DNA of 64,000 nt from an uncultured Microbacteriaceae bacterium (GTDB taxonomy: Bacteria; Actinomycetota; Actinomycetes; Actinomycetales; Microbacteriaceae): contig CAKZKU010000031.1 in NCBI GenBank assembly GCA_937124545.1, positions 1-64,000 on the forward strand. The letters are read 5' to 3'. Of the stretch, positions 55,113-63,538 are shown in pieces (position 1 is the stretch's first letter; each line of letters begins with the position of its first letter). A model generated the notes under the pieces. That model had not been told where the DNA came from, did not search any database, and saw only the letters and a program-made list of their open reading frames with translations. The position numbers and the translations under genes were made by a program.

Positions 55113-55118
55113 TAAACT
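55113..55118 (+). promoter_or_regulatory. -10 box of tRNA-Ser
   Basis: TAAACT ends 7 nt before the first base of the tRNA, so the transcript would start at or next to the mature 5' end and need little trimming. Confidence 0.5.
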
Positions 55119-55125
55119 AGCGGGC

Positions 55126-55215
55126 GGTACCGTGTCCGAGCGGCCGAAGGTGCAACTCTCGAAAAGTTGTGTGGGTGCAAGTCCACCGTGGGTTCAAATC
55201 CCACCGGTACCGCCA
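55126..55215 (+). tRNA. tRNA-Ser (CGA)
   Basis: Acceptor GGTACCG/CGGTACC, loop CTCGAAA with anticodon CGA, a long variable arm (TGTGGGTGCAAGTCCACC region), T-arm GTGGG/CCCAC and discriminator G are present. CCA is encoded at 55213-55215. Confidence 0.93.
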
Positions 55216-55256
55216 TGTGTGTCCGCGAAACTTCAGCGGAGTGTTGCGTCCCGCGG

Positions 55257-55676
55257 CTAGGAAATCGCCTGCTTCACTCGAGCACGAAGAGTGTTGGACA
55301 CCTCATCGGTGAGATCGGTGATCGCAAACGACGTCGGCCATAGCGGGCCATCATCGAGCTTTGCCGAATCTTGAAATCCAAACGTGCAATATCTTGACTC
55401 AAACTTTGAGCCTGCCTGGAAAAAGCAGATCACTTTGCCCTGGAAGTAATACGCGGGCATTCCGTACCATGTCTTCGTCGTCAGATCGGGGGAAACCCCC
55501 AACACCAAATCATGAATCCCTCGCGCGAGTTTTTGGTCATCCGGCGACATCTCGGCAATCTTGTTCTGGACCTGCTCCTCACCGGGAAGCTTTTTGAATT
55601 CGCGGGCCTCGCGCGCCCGCTCTTTCATGGCGGCACGCTCCACCTCAGAAAACCCCGAACTATCGCTTGTGGCCAT
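55257..55676 (-). CDS. DUF1801/YdhG-like protein
   Basis: The 139-aa protein has an N-terminal charged helix and a DUF1801-like core, TTKTWYGMPAYYFQGKVICFFQAGS, related to frataxin-like iron chaperone folds such as Fra/YdhG. A role in iron handling is inferred from relatives only. AGGA stands 6 nt before the ATG. Confidence 0.72.
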   Translation of the reverse strand: MATSDSSGFSEVERAAMKERAREAREFKKLPGEEQVQNKIAEMSPDDQKLARGIHDLVLGVSPDLTTKTWYGMPAYYFQGKVICFFQAGSKFESRYCTFGFQDSAKLDDGPLWPTSFAITDLTDEVSNTLRARVKQAIS

Positions 55677-55736
55677 GCGAATTCCTTCCGGTTGGTCTGG
55701 TGGGGGACTTACACCGCAGCAGTTGCAGCCCCGCCT

Positions 55737-56450
55737 CTAGAGAGCCGTTTCTCCGCCCAGGAGAAGTCCGATTCCCCAGGTAAGCGCCAGTGCCAGTGCG
55801 CCTCCAGCGGTGACCCGCAGAATCGGCCTCAGGAGAGGGCTATGGCCGAGGTAAGCGCCCACACCTCCGGTGAGTGCCAGGGCAACGAGCGAAGCGGCAA
55901 ACGTCAGTGGAATCCTGATCTCGACAGGCGCAAGGGTAATGGCGAGCATCGGTAACAGCGCGCCTGCCAAAAAGGCCACGGCCGAGGAAATGGCCGCGTG
56001 CCAGGGGTTTGTCAGTGTGCGCTCATCAATCCCGAGCTCCGCCTCCAGGTGGGCGGACACGGCATCCTTCGCGGTGAGTTCTTTGGCGACCTGTGCGGCG
56101 GTAACCGGGCTGAGCCCTTTGGCCTCATACAGCCCCGCGAGCTCTTGGAGTTCCTCTTCCGGGTGGTCCCGCAGCTCCTCTCGCTCCCGAGCGATGAGAG
56201 ACGCTTCGCTGTCGCGTTGCGAGGAGACTGACACATATTCACCGAGTGCCATGGAAAGCGAACCGGCCACAATCCCCGCAGTACCCGCAATAAGAACCGG
56301 CAGTGTTTCCTGAGTGGCGGCGGCAACTCCCACCACGAGAGCAGCAATCGAAACGATGCCATCGTTGGCGCCCAAAACCCCTGCCCGGAGCCAGTTGAGG
56401 CGCGGCGCGATTTTCAGGGAATGCGGTTCAGGCCCGTGCTCGTTGCTCAC
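55737..56450 (-). CDS. VIT1/CCC1-family metal transporter
   Basis: The 237-aa protein has five helices; LRAGVLGANDGIVSIAALVVGVAAA and GSLSMALGEYVSVSSQRDSE are family signatures of iron/manganese transporters, with a Glu-rich metal-binding loop (EREELRDHPEEEL). The ORF track start at 56522 is too early; GTG 56450 follows TACAGT plus 6 nt. It lies beside the DUF1801 gene, which may hint at shared iron biology. Confidence 0.88.
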   Translation of the reverse strand: MSNEHGPEPHSLKIAPRLNWLRAGVLGANDGIVSIAALVVGVAAATQETLPVLIAGTAGIVAGSLSMALGEYVSVSSQRDSEASLIAREREELRDHPEEELQELAGLYEAKGLSPVTAAQVAKELTAKDAVSAHLEAELGIDERTLTNPWHAAISSAVAFLAGALLPMLAITLAPVEIRIPLTFAASLVALALTGGVGAYLGHSPLLRPILRVTAGGALALALTWGIGLLLGGETAL

Positions 56451-56606
56451 GCGACAACTGTACTCCGGCTCGAAACCCTTCGTGCGGGCGAGGGGAACGA
56501 ACTGCGCGCACCAACGGCCCATTGGGAATTGCTCCGCGCTTTTGCGCCGGGGCCGAGGGGGTCAAAGGATGACTGCCTACAATGAGCGAGACGGGAGGGG
56601 TCCAGG

Positions 56607-57758
56607 ATGAGCAATCACCCCGAAGTGCGCGATGTCGCTCAGCGCCCTGCACGATTCCCCCTGCCGGTTATTTTGGCGGCAGCGGGAGTAATTGCCACGT
56701 TTACTCTCGGTCTTGTCGTTCAGGCCACTGCTCCCAAGCCCCCACTCATTGTGTTGGCCGATTCAGGAATTTTTGCTGAAGGGTCAGAGTTTGCGGGGGA
56801 TCCTGCATTCACGCTCGACTATGTCGCAGGCCCGGAACTTTCCGGGAGCCCCGGCACGGGGTCGGTGCATGAAATGGTGGTCCAGGGATCCCCGACGGAC
56901 GTTCTCTCGCAGCTCGCACCCTTGTTCTCGCTGGAGGGTGAACCTCGAGAAAGCCGCGACTACTCCGAAGCCTGGCCCGGGTACGTGGTCGGGGACGAGG
57001 ATTGGGAGAACCCCAGCCTGCTCTTGACCTGGAAAGGCTCTGGCTCCTGGTTTTACACCAACCCCACGGCCTACCCGGAGCCGGTGTGTGAGGAGGTTCC
57101 CGCCGAGGAGGGCCTAGAGGAGTTACCGGGATGGGAGTGCTCCCCGGCAGACCCCGGTTTAGAGCTGCCCACAGCTAGTGAGGCACGGCGCATGGCTTGG
57201 GACCTCTTCCGTAACGCTGGGCTTGAGGCCAATTTCGAGGATGTGGTGGTGCTCACCGACGACGAATGGGGTGTTGGTGTCAGCGCTGCTGCGCGCGTAG
57301 CGGGAGAGAAGACGGCCCTCGAGTGGACCATGTTTTGGGCACCCGGGCCTGTGCTGGCCTCGGCTACCGGGCATAGTGCCACTCCCGTATACCGGGGCGA
57401 GTACGAGACCGTGAGTCCCCGGGACGCAGTTGACCGAGTGTCGTCCGGGAGCTGGTGGGGCGCCCCGCCCATCGATTACGAAGCCCCATACGAGGACTTT
57501 CACGCGGAAGAAAGCATGGTGCTCGATGACAGTTTTTTTGATCAGCCGATCATCATCACCGGTGCCACAACGACATCGTTGCTGATTTGGGATAGTGACG
57601 GAGGACAGTGGATTGTTCCCGGCTATGCACTGTCTTATGGCGCAAGCGATTTCGCTGCTACTACGGTGGTGTCTCTCACCGCGGATACTCTCCGCATCGA
57701 GAAACCTGAGCTGACCCAGCCATTACCAGAGCCAGACATCGCGCAGCGGAGAGGGTAA
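56607..57758 (+). CDS. membrane-anchored protein, unknown function
   Basis: The 383-aa protein has one N-terminal helix (about 18-40) and a large acidic, Trp/Tyr-rich outer domain with two cysteines (PVCEEVP and WECSPADPG). I do not recognise a domain. TACAAT (56578-56583) and GGAGG precede the ATG. The aldo/keto reductase gene follows after 2 bp, so the two share a transcript. Confidence 0.65.
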   Translation: MSNHPEVRDVAQRPARFPLPVILAAAGVIATFTLGLVVQATAPKPPLIVLADSGIFAEGSEFAGDPAFTLDYVAGPELSGSPGTGSVHEMVVQGSPTDVLSQLAPLFSLEGEPRESRDYSEAWPGYVVGDEDWENPSLLLTWKGSGSWFYTNPTAYPEPVCEEVPAEEGLEELPGWECSPADPGLELPTASEARRMAWDLFRNAGLEANFEDVVVLTDDEWGVGVSAAARVAGEKTALEWTMFWAPGPVLASATGHSATPVYRGEYETVSPRDAVDRVSSGSWWGAPPIDYEAPYEDFHAEESMVLDDSFFDQPIIITGATTTSLLIWDSDGGQWIVPGYALSYGASDFAATTVVSLTADTLRIEKPELTQPLPEPDIAQRRG

Positions 57759-57760
57759 CT

Positions 57761-58717
57761 GTGAGAGAGAACCGCACGTTGGGACCGTGGCGCTTGCCGG
57801 CCATGGGCTTGGGCTGCATGAACGTGTCGTGGCCACAGGGAGCTGCTACCGAGCCAGGCGAGCGCCGTGACAGTGCGATTGCCGGGATTCATGCTGGTCT
57901 CGACGCAGGAGTGCGACTTCTCGATACCGCGGATATTTATGCCCCCTCATGGGACACCGTCGGGCACAACGAGCTTTTTGTCGCAGAGGCGCTAGCCACG
58001 TGGGATGCGTCTGATGATGTGAAGGACTCCGTTGTGGTCGCCACCAAAGGAGGAATAACGCGCTCAGAGGGTGAAAAATGGGGCCGGAATGGCTCGCGAG
58101 ACTATTTTGTCGCCGCCGCGGAGGCGTCGCGGGAGCGTTTAGGGGTTGACCACATTGATCTCTGGCAACACCACCGATTGGACCCAGCGCTGCCTTTCGA
58201 AGACCAGTGCGAAAACCTTGCCCATCTCAAGGATCGAGGCCTTGTTTCGCAGGTGGGCGTGAGTAACTACAGCGCGGCGCAGTTGACGCGAGCCCTGGAG
58301 GTTCTGGGTGGCCCGACTGAGGGCGGTGTGGTCTCGATTCAAAACGAATTCAGCCCGCTCTACCGGCATGATTTGGACGTGCTCGAGGTGTGTGAGGAGC
58401 ACGGCGTGGCCTTTTTGCCCTGGTCTCCACTGGGAGGATCCCGAGGAATCAGGCAGGTGGAATCTGATTCCGGTATTGCCGAGGTTGCGCGGAACCGAGG
58501 CCTCTCGCCCGCAGTAGTAGCCCTGGCTTGGGTGGTGGGGACGTCCCCGGCGATCATCGCTATTCCCGGGGCTACCCGGGCGGCAACTATCCGAGAGTGC
58601 GCACAGGTCTTCGAGTGTGAATTGACCGAGAGCGAAATGGAGAGAATCTGGGCGGAGCTTCCGCCTTCGCTGGAGCGGTCTCATGAGCTCGAGCCCACGG
58701 CACCGTTTCGTCGCTAA
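57761..58717 (+). CDS. aldo/keto reductase
   Basis: The 318-aa TIM-barrel NADPH oxidoreductase has the catalytic set Asp55 and Tyr60 (DTADIYAP), Lys96 (ATKGG) and a His in WQHHRLDP, plus GVSNYSAAQ. The substrate is unknown. The GTG start is 2 bp after the upstream stop. The TAA shares CTAA with the convergent PLP-enzyme gene. Confidence 0.88.
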   Translation: MRENRTLGPWRLPAMGLGCMNVSWPQGAATEPGERRDSAIAGIHAGLDAGVRLLDTADIYAPSWDTVGHNELFVAEALATWDASDDVKDSVVVATKGGITRSEGEKWGRNGSRDYFVAAAEASRERLGVDHIDLWQHHRLDPALPFEDQCENLAHLKDRGLVSQVGVSNYSAAQLTRALEVLGGPTEGGVVSIQNEFSPLYRHDLDVLEVCEEHGVAFLPWSPLGGSRGIRQVESDSGIAEVARNRGLSPAVVALAWVVGTSPAIIAIPGATRAATIRECAQVFECELTESEMERIWAELPPSLERSHELEPTAPFRR

Positions 58718-59781
58718 GAATTCTTCCCGCGAGCGGCCACTGCCCACTCTTGTGGGGCTTGGTCCGCAGAGACCACGGTGATGCGGTCTACCAGATTGAC
58801 GGCATTACATACGTGGTTCGGAATCACCCGCAGGATGTCACCGGGTTCCCATTTCGGACCAGAATCTGGGAAGACAATCGTCGTGTGGTGTTCGGACATC
58901 GCCACAATTCGCGCATCGGGGTGTCCCAGAACACGGCCGTGGCCGGTGGCCCAGCTCGCTCTGTCAGCTCCCATGACTTTGCTTCCGGCATCCACGACGG
59001 CGGTGTTTTCTCGTGAACTGACCACGGTGGTGACAATCGACAGGGCGACGTCCTCCATGTTCATGGTGTTCAGTTCCACCTGCTGGGCGTCTCCCAGAGC
59101 ATAGACGCCCGCACGGGTTTCGGTCAGAGAGCCCTGAGTGGTGTGGAGGGATGGTGTTGACCCACCACTGCGACGAGAGACCGTGTATCCGGCTGACTCG
59201 AGGACATCGGTGGCAATGGTGAGGGCCTCGACCTCGTCCATCGACGCGGTGTCTCTGATGTCTGGATGGTAGCTATGCCCCGGGTAGGTAAATACCCCGT
59301 CGAACCGGAGGTTGTGGTGTGCGAGGGTCGCGGCCAAAGGTTCTACGGCACGGGGGTCACACCCGCTGCGATGGTGGCCGCTATCAACCTCAATCAGAAA
59401 ACCAATGGTGGTTGAGCCCAGGGTGCTCGCTGCCTGTTCAATTCCCGCGACGGAATCGACCCCCATAGTGATGTGTGCTTTTGTGGCCAGAGCGGCCAGA
59501 CGCTCTGCTTTATGAGGGGTGAGCCAGAGAGGGTAGGCCAGAAAAATGTCCGTAATTCCTGCATCGACAAACACTTCTGCTTCGCCAATGGTCGCCAAGG
59601 TGATGCCCACGGCCCCGTGGGCCAGCTGCAGGTGGGCGAGCTCGGGAATCTTGTGAGTTTTGGCGTGGGGGCGAGACGCGATCCCCCGTTCGAGAGTTCT
59701 CGCCTGGTGTGCCGCCAGATTGGTGACCAGTTGATCCCGATCGATGACCGTGAAGGGTGTGTCCAGCGCGGGAAGATCCAT
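58714..59781 (-). CDS. fold-III PLP enzyme, D-threonine aldolase/D-serine dehydratase-like
   Basis: The 355-aa protein has the alanine-racemase-type barrel with PLP Lys in RPHAKTHK (about 37-44) and a C-terminal DSD1-like domain whose metal site is formed by HHTTIVFP and PNHVCNAVNL (His and Cys). It would cleave or deaminate a D-amino acid or beta-hydroxy amino acid. TAGCCT is 6 nt before the ATG, in the 13-bp gap after the lipoprotein gene. Confidence 0.82.
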   Translation of the reverse strand: MDLPALDTPFTVIDRDQLVTNLAAHQARTLERGIASRPHAKTHKIPELAHLQLAHGAVGITLATIGEAEVFVDAGITDIFLAYPLWLTPHKAERLAALATKAHITMGVDSVAGIEQAASTLGSTTIGFLIEVDSGHHRSGCDPRAVEPLAATLAHHNLRFDGVFTYPGHSYHPDIRDTASMDEVEALTIATDVLESAGYTVSRRSGGSTPSLHTTQGSLTETRAGVYALGDAQQVELNTMNMEDVALSIVTTVVSSRENTAVVDAGSKVMGADRASWATGHGRVLGHPDARIVAMSEHHTTIVFPDSGPKWEPGDILRVIPNHVCNAVNLVDRITVVSADQAPQEWAVAARGKNS

Positions 59782-59794
59782 GCAGTCAGGCTAG

Positions 59795-60340
59795 CTAGGT
59801 TGTGCTCGAGCCCGCACCACTCAGCGAAGCCCCATCAATGCGCCAACCAGCGGGCTGTTCGCTCATTTGATACGTCAACACGAAGATCTCCCCGGCCGGG
59901 GTGGTCACCGTGACCCGTGTTTGGGCCTGAGCCATGCTCTCGAGGTGGATGCAGTCGGAGAGCACAAAGCGGGGACTCTCAAGAAGGAAGGCGTAACCAT
60001 CGGTGATCACGTTCTCGAAAGCAGCCTGGCTAAACGACGACTGAAATAAGGGGGAGGCCATCGAGTAGGCGGTAGCGAAATCGCTCGCGCTTAGAGCGTC
60101 AATTTGGGTGGAAATAGTCGCGGCAAGACCCTGCTCGATAGCAACCTCGCAGGTCGAAGGGCCTTCCTGGCTTCCGTCCTGCGAGGGGGTCGGTGCGGGA
60201 GAAGATTCGACCACCTCCGGCGGTGGCGCAGGGGCCGCCGGCAGACCGGTGCATCCCGAGATGCCCAGAGCCAGGGCTCCTAGAAGAGCGACGTTGCGCA
60301 AGTGAGTGGCCAAGAGGTCCCTTCTGTCATTCACCAGCAT
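59795..60340 (-). CDS. lipoprotein, DUF4864-like
   Basis: The 181-aa protein has a signal peptide with lipobox LGISGC (Cys at about residue 30), a Pro/Ser/Glu linker and a globular domain with SDFATAYSMASPLFQ and DGYAFLLESPRF, recalling DUF4864. The function is unknown. The exact start is uncertain: ATG 60340 lies within the palindrome CCAGCATGCTGG and has no Shine-Dalgarno sequence; GTG 60334 is an alternative. Confidence 0.65.
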   Translation of the reverse strand: MLVNDRRDLLATHLRNVALLGALALGISGCTGLPAAPAPPPEVVESSPAPTPSQDGSQEGPSTCEVAIEQGLAATISTQIDALSASDFATAYSMASPLFQSSFSQAAFENVITDGYAFLLESPRFVLSDCIHLESMAQAQTRVTVTTPAGEIFVLTYQMSEQPAGWRIDGASLSGAGSSTT

Positions 60341-60384
60341 GCTGGATTAACCTGGGTAGGTCTTGCGGCTTCTTGGTGGTGAGC

Positions 60385-60390
60385 TACCGT
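60385..60390 (+). promoter_or_regulatory. leaderless -10 (TACCGT) fixing the MMPL start
   Basis: TACCGT ends 6 nt before GTG 60397. It decides among four nearby GTG codons and places the start at VNSLIRF. Confidence 0.5.
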
Positions 60391-60396
60391 TATGTG

Positions 60397-62520
60397 GTGA
60401 ATTCACTCATTCGTTTTGTTACGGGCCCGAAAACGTCCTGGGTTACGCTTCTCATCGGACTCATCTTTGCGGCACTGTCTTTCACCGTTTTTGCTGCGGA
60501 GGCGAATGATGCAGCGCCCTCGACAGGCCTGCCGGATGATGCCGAAGTCGTTCTTGTCGAAAACGCCCTGGCGGACATGCCGAACTCAGAGGGCACGGCG
60601 GCGGTCATTGTCTTCGCCAAAGACAGCGGCGAGTTCACCGAGAGTGAGCAGCAATGGTTGCAGGGAGAGTTTGACCCGCTGACCCAGAGCCTTACCGGCG
60701 GAGTCAACGAGGTTTTCCTCGAATTCACGAATATCGAAGTAATGGGTGAGCCATTTTTGCCGCCGGCTTCCCTCTCCGAGGACAACACCACCGCTGTGGT
60801 GACCGTGCCCATGGCTGAGATTGCTGACATTGCCCCTCGGGCTGAGCGCGTGGCGGAACTTCGCGCGCTCGCCGTTGACGCGGCACTTCCAGGAATCACC
60901 GCGTATGTGACGGGACCTGAGGGCTTTCAAGTAGACCTGGCGGGGGTGTTTGACGGCGCGGACTTCGTGCTGTTGGGCGCGACAGTCCTGATCGTGATTG
61001 TCCTGCTCCTGGTCACCTATCGAAGCCCCACCCTCTGGATCGTCCCTTTGTTGGTGGTAGGAACCGCTGACGGGATGGCAGGCCAGATCGGCCGCAACGT
61101 AGCGACTTTCTTCAACCTGGCCGCGGATGGTTCGGTCACGGGAATTTTGTCCGTCCTTGTCTTTGGTGCAGGGACGAACTACGCCTTGTTGCTTATCGCC
61201 CGTTACCGTGAGGAGCTCCTCAAACTAGAGGACCGTCATGAGGCTATGGCGCGCGCCGTGAAGGGTGCCGGGCCCGCCATTCTTGCCTCCGGAGGAACTG
61301 TGGTCTTGGCGCTGCTGACACTGGTGTTTGCAGATCTTGGCGTGACTCGGGCGCTGGGTGTGGTGTGCGCCACCGGAATTGTTGTGGCCATGATTTCCGC
61401 CCTCGGAGTTCTGCCCGCCGCCATCGTGGTGTTTGGGCGAGGGCTGTTTTGGCCTTTCATCCCGCGTTTTGGCGGCGTCAACAAATCAGCGACCGGCTGG
61501 TGGGCAAAACTGGGAACTGGCGTAAGTAAGCGCCCGGTGCTGGTGGCTGTTGCCGGAGTATTGGTCCTTGGTGGCTTGGCAGCTGGTTCCACTGGGGTCA
61601 CGATTGGTATTCCCGAAACCGAGCAGTTTCGTGTGAAGCCAGAAGCAGTGGTCGGCATTGAAGTCTTGGGTGAGGCATTCCCCGCAGGCGAGAGCTCTCC
61701 GACCCAGGTTGTTGCCAATAACGACAGCACGGGCGACGTGATCGGTGCTGCGCTGGCGCTGGATGTTGTCGCCAGCGCTGAGGTCGCCAACGCAAATGAC
61801 ACCGTCTCCCGGATTGATGTGGTTCTTGACGCCGAGGGAGGAAGCGAAGAGGCCTATGCCGCCATCGTGGACCTTCGCGCGGCGGTCCAAGCTGTGCCTG
61901 GCGCTGATGCGTTAGTCGGAGGTGACGATGCCACGAGGCTTGCGGTGAAGGAAACCTATGAGCGGGATCAGCTCCTCGTTATCCCGCTGATCCTCATCCT
62001 GGTCTTCGTTGTCTTGGTTGTGCTGCTCAGGGCACTGTTAGCACCTGTGCTGTTGCTTGCCAGTGTGGTCCTGTCGTTCTTCTCGGCGATTGGCGCAGCC
62101 TGGCTGTTGTTCCAAAACGTGTTTGGAATGTCGGGGCTCGACTTCAGCGTGTTCCTCTATTCGTTCTTGTTCTTGGTGGCACTGGGTGTGGATTACAACA
62201 TCTTCCTGGTCTCTCGGGCCAGAGAGGAATCAGCCCTTTTGGCCGGCACCGTTCGCCAGCCCACCCGGCGAGCGATGATCACGGCGCTCGGTGCGACGGG
62301 CGGCGTGATTACTAGCGCAGGCATCTTGTTGGCGGCGGTCTTCGCCGTGTTGGGAGTCTTGCCGCTGATTGCGCTGTTCCAGGTCGGCATCATCGTGGGA
62401 ATTGGTGTGCTGATTGACACCCTGCTCGTTCGTACGGTGGTTGTTCCTGCGACCGCCTTCATCGCCGGCGATCGCTTCTGGTGGCCTCGGAAAAAGCTCA
62501 CCTCCAGCGCCTTCGGTTAG
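60397..62520 (+). CDS. MMPL/RND-family transporter
   Basis: The 707-aa protein has about 12 membrane helices in two halves, each led by a large outer loop; GAGTNYALLLIARYREEL and LGVDYNIFLVSRAREE carry the Asp/Tyr proton-relay-like pairs of MMPL proteins. It probably exports lipids or toxic compounds using the proton gradient. The ORF track start at 60193 adds 68 residues that overlap the divergent lipoprotein gene. Confidence 0.88.
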   Translation: MNSLIRFVTGPKTSWVTLLIGLIFAALSFTVFAAEANDAAPSTGLPDDAEVVLVENALADMPNSEGTAAVIVFAKDSGEFTESEQQWLQGEFDPLTQSLTGGVNEVFLEFTNIEVMGEPFLPPASLSEDNTTAVVTVPMAEIADIAPRAERVAELRALAVDAALPGITAYVTGPEGFQVDLAGVFDGADFVLLGATVLIVIVLLLVTYRSPTLWIVPLLVVGTADGMAGQIGRNVATFFNLAADGSVTGILSVLVFGAGTNYALLLIARYREELLKLEDRHEAMARAVKGAGPAILASGGTVVLALLTLVFADLGVTRALGVVCATGIVVAMISALGVLPAAIVVFGRGLFWPFIPRFGGVNKSATGWWAKLGTGVSKRPVLVAVAGVLVLGGLAAGSTGVTIGIPETEQFRVKPEAVVGIEVLGEAFPAGESSPTQVVANNDSTGDVIGAALALDVVASAEVANANDTVSRIDVVLDAEGGSEEAYAAIVDLRAAVQAVPGADALVGGDDATRLAVKETYERDQLLVIPLILILVFVVLVVLLRALLAPVLLLASVVLSFFSAIGAAWLLFQNVFGMSGLDFSVFLYSFLFLVALGVDYNIFLVSRAREESALLAGTVRQPTRRAMITALGATGGVITSAGILLAAVFAVLGVLPLIALFQVGIIVGIGVLIDTLLVRTVVVPATAFIAGDRFWWPRKKLTSSAFG

Positions 62521-62526
62521 GCGCAA

Positions 62527-63498
62527 CTACTGGGGCAGCAGAACCAGCTTGCCCGAGGTGGCGCGGCTGGCTAAGTCGCGGTGGGCCTGGGCTGTGTCCG
62601 CGAGCGCATAACTGTCGTGAAGGGCAAGATCGAGGGTTCCTGCCGCAACCGCTCCAAAGATTTCGCTGGCTCGCCAGCGAAGCTCCTCTGGCGTCGCAAC
62701 GAAGTGCGCGAGGCTGGGCCGGGTGAGGGAAAGAGACCCACGCTGGTTCAGTACTTGGGGGTCAAACGCTTCGACAGCGCCACTGGATTGGCCAAAAAGC
62801 GCCAGGAGGCCGCGGGTCCTTAGGCTCGCCAAGCTTGCGTCAAAAGTGCTCTTGCCTACTCCGTCGTAGACGACATCCACACCGGCTCCCCCGGTCAGTG
62901 CAGAAACCTGCTCAGCGACAGGGTCCTGGTCGTAGCGAATGACGTGGGCGGCTCCGGCAGTGCGGGCTGCCGTTTCTTTGGCTTCGGTGGACACCGTTCC
63001 AATGACAGTGCCACCGCGCTGGGAGATCAGTTGGCACAGCAATAACCCCACACCCCCTGCGGCCGCATGAACAAGAGCAGTGTGACCGGGCTTGATGTCG
63101 AAAACACTGGTGATCAGGTAGTGGGCGGTCAGGCCTTGCAGCATCAGCTGGGCGGCCTGAAGATCGGTGACTGCATCGGGGACGCGGACCAGGGTGTCCG
63201 GGTGGCGCACGACCTGCTCGGCGTAGCTTCCCATCCCCCCTGCCCACGCGACACGATCGCCGGGGGCAAAATCGCTAACATCCGGGCCGACCGCGCTGAT
63301 GGTGCCACTGCCTTCCAGGCCTGGCGTGTAGGGCAGAGGCATGTCATAAATGCCTTCGCGCTGGTAAATGTCGATGAAATTCACCCCTGCCGCAGCGACA
63401 TCAATCAGCACGTCGTCTTTGCCAACGGGGGGTTGCGCGACCTCGGTGTACTCCAGAACCTCGGGCCCACCCGCGGTACGCACCACGACTGCCTTCAT
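62527..63498 (-). CDS. quinone-oxidoreductase-like zinc-free MDR enzyme
   Basis: The 323-aa protein has AAGVNFIDIYQREGIY, the NADPH-binding HAAAGGVGLLLCQL and YDGVGKSTFDASL, as in Qor/zeta-crystallin. Catalytic zinc cysteines are missing, as expected. It would reduce quinones with NADPH. AAAGAGG lies just before the ATG and TAGCCT further upstream. Only 6 bp separate its stop from that of the MMPL gene. Confidence 0.88.
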   Translation of the reverse strand: MKAVVVRTAGGPEVLEYTEVAQPPVGKDDVLIDVAAAGVNFIDIYQREGIYDMPLPYTPGLEGSGTISAVGPDVSDFAPGDRVAWAGGMGSYAEQVVRHPDTLVRVPDAVTDLQAAQLMLQGLTAHYLITSVFDIKPGHTALVHAAAGGVGLLLCQLISQRGGTVIGTVSTEAKETAARTAGAAHVIRYDQDPVAEQVSALTGGAGVDVVYDGVGKSTFDASLASLRTRGLLALFGQSSGAVEAFDPQVLNQRGSLSLTRPSLAHFVATPEELRWRASEIFGAVAAGTLDLALHDSYALADTAQAHRDLASRATSGKLVLLPQ

Positions 63499-63538
63499 GA
63501 TTGACCTCTTTCCTGCTCGGAGGCTAGCACCGCGGCGG

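Noticed and set aside
60332-60347. CCAGCATGCTGG palindrome at the lipoprotein start as an operator
   Set aside because: It is only 12 bp, falls on the start codon and has no second copy nearby; chance is a fair explanation.
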